From positions 1 through 64,000 of the forward strand of contig JAMLIN010000020.1 of assembly GCA_023954135.1 (NCBI GenBank): a stretch of 64,000 nucleotides of DNA, written 5' to 3'. The notes under the pieces are model-generated. The model saw nothing but the letters and a program-made list of their open reading frames with translations. It was not told the DNA's origin and made no database searches. Shown here piece by piece: positions 60,520 through 64,000 of the stretch. This DNA is from Burkholderiaceae bacterium. GTDB lineage: Bacteria > Pseudomonadota > Gammaproteobacteria > Burkholderiales > Burkholderiaceae_E. The position numbers and the translations under genes are program-made. Every line of letters begins with the position of its first letter. The stretch's first letter is position 1.

Positions 60520-61200
60520 ATGGCTGCCCCGGGTTCACCGATGACGAGAAACGCTGCCATGGGTACACCGACCGCCGCATACGATGTCGAGCAGTTGATC
60601 GGCGAGCATCATGCGCTGCTGCGCCACTATGGCCGAGCCCAGATCCGCTGCAGCGAGCAATTGCGGGAACAGGCCGAGGAGATCGCCCGGCTGCGGGCGC
60701 AGACGCTGCGCCTGCGCGGGCGGGTCGTGGTCCGCGATACGGCTCTGGCCTGGGCCCGCGAGGACCGCGACGCGCTCGAGAAGAGCATTCCGGGGCTGCC
60801 GGGACGGCTCGCCCTGGCCCGGCGGGTGGATGCTCTTCTGGGACGAATCCGGGAGCTCATGCGGGAGCGGCTGCGCTGGCAGCGGCGCGATGCGCCCGCC
60901 GGGCAGGCGTTCGCGGCCGGCGCGCCGGCCATGACGCGGCCGGCGACGGGGGTGCCCGGCGAGGATCTCGGCAGCCTCGAGGCCAGCCTGCGGGCCGCCG
61001 ACCTCGTCATCTGCCAGACCGGCTGCCTCAGCCATGGCGCGTACTGGCGGGTACAGGATCACTGCCGACGCACCGGCAAGGCCTGCGTCCTGGTGGCCCA
61101 GCCCGACGCCCTGCGCATCGTGCGCATCCGGCGAGGCGACGCCGAGGACCCGGAAGCGGGCTCGCCGGGTGCGGCGGCCGATTCCCCGACACACCGCTAG
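60520..61200 (+). CDS. DUF2325 domain protein
   Basis: 226 aa. The N-terminus carries a long coiled-coil-rich helix (LREQAEEIARLRAQTLRLRGRV), the middle is basic, and the C-terminal DUF2325 domain has DLVICQTGCLSHGAYWRVQDHC with a Cys/His-rich core that may bind metal. The function is unknown. The candidate Fur box upstream links it to iron. In-frame ATGs at 60541 and 60559 are alternatives; the first has a weak AAGG ahead of it. Confidence 0.75.
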   Translation: MAAPGSPMTRNAAMGTPTAAYDVEQLIGEHHALLRHYGRAQIRCSEQLREQAEEIARLRAQTLRLRGRVVVRDTALAWAREDRDALEKSIPGLPGRLALARRVDALLGRIRELMRERLRWQRRDAPAGQAFAAGAPAMTRPATGVPGEDLGSLEASLRAADLVICQTGCLSHGAYWRVQDHCRRTGKACVLVAQPDALRIVRIRRGDAEDPEAGSPGAAADSPTHR

Positions 61201-61342
61201 GACGACGCGGCGTCACGCCGGGAGACGCTTGCTCGCGCCGATGTTGCCCGCGCGAGGGCGCGCCACTATCCTTCATGTTCCGCGACGTCCTCCGTCATCC
61301 CGGGAGGCCGCGCCAGGGCACGAAGGAAGGAGGCCATGCCAC

Positions 61343-62368
61343 ATGAAAAGACGTGAATTCATCGCCACGGGACTGGCGGCGGCGAGCCTGCCGTTCCCGG
61401 CCCTGGCTCGATCCCTCGAGAAGCCGAAGGTCTCGATCGCGGTCGGCGGCAAGAATCTCTTCTACTATCTGCCCCTGACGGTCGCCGAGCAGCTGGGCTA
61501 CTTCCGGGACGAAGGACTCGATCTCTCGATCGTCGATTTCGCCGGCGGCTCCCGCGCCCTGCAGGCGGTGGTGGGCGGCAGTGCCGACGTGGTCTCGGGC
61601 GCCTTCGAGCACACCATCAACATGCACTACAAGGGCCAGCCGATGCGCGCCTTCGCGCTGCAGGGCGCCGCGCCCCAGATCGTGCTCGGCGTCAATCCGA
61701 AGACCATGTCCGGCTTCAAGTCGATCGCCGATCTCAAGGGTAGGAAGATCGGCGTGACGGCCCCGGGCAGCTCGACCAACGTGATGGTCAACTTCGTCCT
61801 GGCCAAGGCGGGCCTCAAGCCCTCGGACGTGAGCATCGTCGGCGTCGGCGCTTCCAACGGGGCGGTGGCGGCCATGCGCTCGGGCCAGATCGACGCGATC
61901 AGCAACCTCGATCCGGTGATCACCCTGCTGCAGCGCTCGGGCGACCTGAAGATCGTCACCGATACCCGCATCATGGCCGAGGCCGAGAAGGTGTTCGGCG
62001 GCCCGATGCCGGCGGGGTGCCTCTACTGCCCGCAGAGCTTCATCGATCGCAACCCGGCAACCACGCAGGCGCTGGCCAATGCGATCGTGCGAGCCGACAA
62101 ATGGATCCAGCAGGCCGGCCCCGGCGACATCATCAAGGTGGTGCCCGAGAGCTATCTGCTCGGCGACCGAGCCGCCTACATCGACGGCTTCCTCGCCGCG
62201 AAGCAGGCCCTGTCTCCCGACGGGGTGTTCCCGGCCCGCGGCCCCGAGACCGCCTTGCGGGCGCTGGCGAGCGTGGATCCGAAGATCGGCTCAGCCGGCG
62301 TCGACCTGGCGGCGATCTTCACCAACGAGTTCGTGCGCAAGGCCAACGCTACCTATCCGAATGGCTGA
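61343..62368 (+). CDS. ABC transporter substrate-binding protein, SsuA/NMT1-like
   Basis: 341 aa. KRREFIATGLAAASLPFPALA is a twin-arginine-like signal peptide, so export by Tat is possible. The mature part has NLFYYLPLTVAEQLGYFRDEGLDLSIVDFAGGSRALQAVVGGSADV, the classic opening of sulfonate/nitrate/thiamine-precursor binding proteins. A strong GGAAGGAGG ribosome site precedes it. The ATPase gene starts eight bases before its stop. The ligand is unknown; the family binds aliphatic sulfonates, nitrate or pyrimidine/aromatic compounds. Confidence 0.88.
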   Translation: MKRREFIATGLAAASLPFPALARSLEKPKVSIAVGGKNLFYYLPLTVAEQLGYFRDEGLDLSIVDFAGGSRALQAVVGGSADVVSGAFEHTINMHYKGQPMRAFALQGAAPQIVLGVNPKTMSGFKSIADLKGRKIGVTAPGSSTNVMVNFVLAKAGLKPSDVSIVGVGASNGAVAAMRSGQIDAISNLDPVITLLQRSGDLKIVTDTRIMAEAEKVFGGPMPAGCLYCPQSFIDRNPATTQALANAIVRADKWIQQAGPGDIIKVVPESYLLGDRAAYIDGFLAAKQALSPDGVFPARGPETALRALASVDPKIGSAGVDLAAIFTNEFVRKANATYPNG

Positions 62369-63185
62369 GGGGGAGGCGCCGGCCATCAGGCTGCGCGATG
62401 TGGCCTGTACCTTCGTCAGTCCCGATGCGCCCGAGCAGCGCTATACCGCGGTCGCGGACGTGGGGCTGACCGTCGGCGCCGGCGAGTTCGTCAGCGTCGT
62501 CGGCCCGACCGGGTGCGGCAAGAGCACCCTGCTCAACGTGGCGGCCGGCCTGCTCGAGCCGAGCCGGGGCGATGTCGAGATATTCGGCGAGCGGCTCGCC
62601 GGCATCAATCGCCGGGCGGGCTACATGTTCCAGGCCGACAGCCTGATGCCCTGGCGTACCGCCCAGGCCAATGTGCTGGCCGGCCTGCAGTTCAGGGGCG
62701 TGCCGGAAGCCGAAGCGCGCGAGCGGGCCGATGCCTGGCTGCGCCGGGTGGGTCTCGGCGGATTCGGCGACCGCTATCCCCACCAGATGTCGGGCGGCAT
62801 GCGCAAGCGCACGAGCCTTGCCCAGACCCTGGTGCTCGACCCCGACATCATCCTGATGGACGAGCCGTTCTCCGCCCTCGATATCCAGACCCGGCAGCTG
62901 ATGGAGAACGAGCTGCTCGAGCTCTGGCAGTCGAAGAGGAAGGCGGTGTTGTTCATCACGCACGACCTCGATGAAGCGATCGCGATGAGCGACCGGGTGG
63001 TGGTGCTCAGCGCCGGGCCCGCTTCGCATCCGATCGGTGAATTCACGATCGACATTCCGCGCCCGCGCGACGTCGCCGAGGTGAAGTCGACGCCCCGGTT
63101 CCTCGAGCTGCATGCCGCGATCTGGCGGGTGCTGCGCGACGAGGTCCTCGAGGGCTATCGACAGCAACTCCAGGCACGCGCCTGA
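62361..63185 (+). CDS. ABC transporter ATPase, SsuB/TauB-like
   Basis: 274 aa. Walker A GPTGCGKSTLL, signature SGGMRKRTSLAQ, Walker B DIILMDEPFSALD and the switch His in FITHDLDEA are all intact. MFQADSLMPWRT is the Q-loop. The ATG lies inside the end of the binding-protein gene. It drives import together with the permease that follows. Confidence 0.93.
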   Translation: MAEGEAPAIRLRDVACTFVSPDAPEQRYTAVADVGLTVGAGEFVSVVGPTGCGKSTLLNVAAGLLEPSRGDVEIFGERLAGINRRAGYMFQADSLMPWRTAQANVLAGLQFRGVPEAEARERADAWLRRVGLGGFGDRYPHQMSGGMRKRTSLAQTLVLDPDIILMDEPFSALDIQTRQLMENELLELWQSKRKAVLFITHDLDEAIAMSDRVVVLSAGPASHPIGEFTIDIPRPRDVAEVKSTPRFLELHAAIWRVLRDEVLEGYRQQLQARA

Positions 63186-63193
63186 GGCTGGCC

Positions 63194-64000
63194 ATGGCGA
63201 GATCCGGCAAACCGGGCAGGGCGATGCTGCGCATCTGGCAGATCGGCCTGCTCCTCCTGGTGTTCCTGTTCTGGCACGTGATGACGAAGCCGGGGCTGGT
63301 GCCGCCGTTCATGTTCGACAACGATCGCCAGGCGGCGTTCTTCTTCGGCGAGCCGCTGCGGGTGCTCGAGCGGATCTGGGCATGGTTCGTCACCGATGCC
63401 GACATCTACCGGCATCTCGCGGTGACCCTCGCCGAGACGGTGATGGCCTTCGGGATCGGCGCGATCGCCGGACTCGCCTGCGGCCTGTGGCTGGCGCTCT
63501 CGCCGACCGCGTCGGCGATCCTCGAACCGTACGTCAAGGCGGCCAACGCGATGCCGCGGATCATCCTCGCGCCGATCTTCGCGGTCTGGTTCGGCCTCGG
63601 CATGGGCTCGAAGGTGGCGCTGGGCGTGACTCTGGTCTTCTTCATCGTGTTCTTCAACGTGTACCAGGGGGTTCGCGAGGTCAGCCCGGTAGTGCTCGCC
63701 AATGCCCGGATGCTCGGTGCGAGCGCCCGGCAACTGCTGCGCCATGTCTATCTCCCGAGCGCCACGAGCTGGGTGTTCAGCTCGCTGCACACTTCGGTCG
63801 GCCTGGCATTCGTCGGAGCGGTGGTCGGCGAGTATCTCGGCTCGAGCCAGGGAGTGGGCTACCTGATCCTGCAGGCGGAAGGCACCTTCGACATCAACAC
63901 CGTGATGGCGGGAATCCTCGTGCTGACGGCCTTCGCGCTCCTGCTCGATGCCGCCGTCGGCCGCATCGAGCGGCGGCTCATGACCTGGCATCCGAAGGCC
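63194..64000 (+). CDS. ABC transporter permease, SsuC-like (cut by the window end)
   Basis: At least 269 codons; no stop before the window end. Membrane segments begin IWQIGLLLLVFLFWHVM, and the coupling helix EAA-like region VSPVVLANARMLGASARQLLRHVYLPSATSW marks the TauC/SsuC permease family. LGSSQGVGYLILQAEGTFDINTVMAGILVLTAFALLLDAAVGRIERRL is near the natural C-terminus, so probably only a few residues are missing. Confidence 0.9.
   Translation, partial: MARSGKPGRAMLRIWQIGLLLLVFLFWHVMTKPGLVPPFMFDNDRQAAFFFGEPLRVLERIWAWFVTDADIYRHLAVTLAETVMAFGIGAIAGLACGLWLALSPTASAILEPYVKAANAMPRIILAPIFAVWFGLGMGSKVALGVTLVFFIVFFNVYQGVREVSPVVLANARMLGASARQLLRHVYLPSATSWVFSSLHTSVGLAFVGAVVGEYLGSSQGVGYLILQAEGTFDINTVMAGILVLTAFALLLDAAVGRIERRLMTWHPKA

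Noticed and set aside
56877-60560. Giant minus-strand open frame over metE and the ThDP genes
   Set aside because: Opposite to unmistakable MetE and ComDE-like proteins; no recognisable domain.

Overview
The window is GC-rich proteobacterial DNA, most likely from a betaproteobacterium (Burkholderiales), and looks mosaic. Positions 1-7202 hold a tight one-strand operon: cfa, a chalcone-isomerase-like protein, an MFS permease, a DUF3833 lipoprotein, an SDR, an NTF2-like protein, a GST and DNA photolyase. This gene set is typical of photo-oxidative (RpoE/ChrR-type) stress regulons. It uses TTT for Phe freely and contains a dispersed repeat of the kind I recall from Comamonadaceae. Genes to the right use TTC almost exclusively.

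Positions 7215-21000 are the conjugation module of a Tn4371-family integrative conjugative element: a LysR (TraR-like), EexN-like lipoprotein, traG, CopG protein, trbB-C-D-E-J, TrbK/EexN-like lipoprotein, trbL-F-G-I and DUF2274. Most genes are translationally coupled. No integrase, relaxase, rep or par gene is in the window. Positions 21022-26558 are a toxin-antitoxin and defence scrapyard: an intact AbiEi/AbiEii pair, a PIN/RHH pair, a second AbiEi whose AbiEii partner is a truncated chimera, and a FitAB-type pair with a frameshifted antitoxin and a toxin lacking a catalytic Asp. Both AbiEi genes keep the same two-operator promoter architecture.

Positions 26668-64000 look like ordinary chromosome. 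They carry a hydroxylysine-kinase-like APH with a class III aminotransferase (phospho-lyase type) and an SDR; tamB/tamA; a CoA-dependent catabolic cluster (class II aldolase, 2-keto-4-pentenoate hydratase-like, acyl-CoA dehydrogenase, LysR, acyl-CoA synthetase, metal-ligand-less Fe-ADH-family protein); and an oxidative-defence block (catalase, free-Met-R-sulfoxide reductase, exported one-Cys MsrA, AhpD-like protein, ECF41 sigma factor). Next come an IS605-type tnpB with a decapitated tnpA, a serine hydrolase, an AraC regulator with divergent exported and AhpD-like genes, metR/metE, a two-subunit ThDP decarboxylase, a DUF2325 gene behind a Fur-like box, and an SsuABC/NMT1-type ABC transporter cut by the window end.

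The strongest regulatory signals are two TGTCACG-N16-CGTC promoters, one before the ECF41 sigma gene and one before its AhpD-like neighbour, and four GTCGTA-N7-TACGAC operators, two per abiE locus at an identical 65-bp offset. No tRNA, rRNA or CRISPR array was seen.
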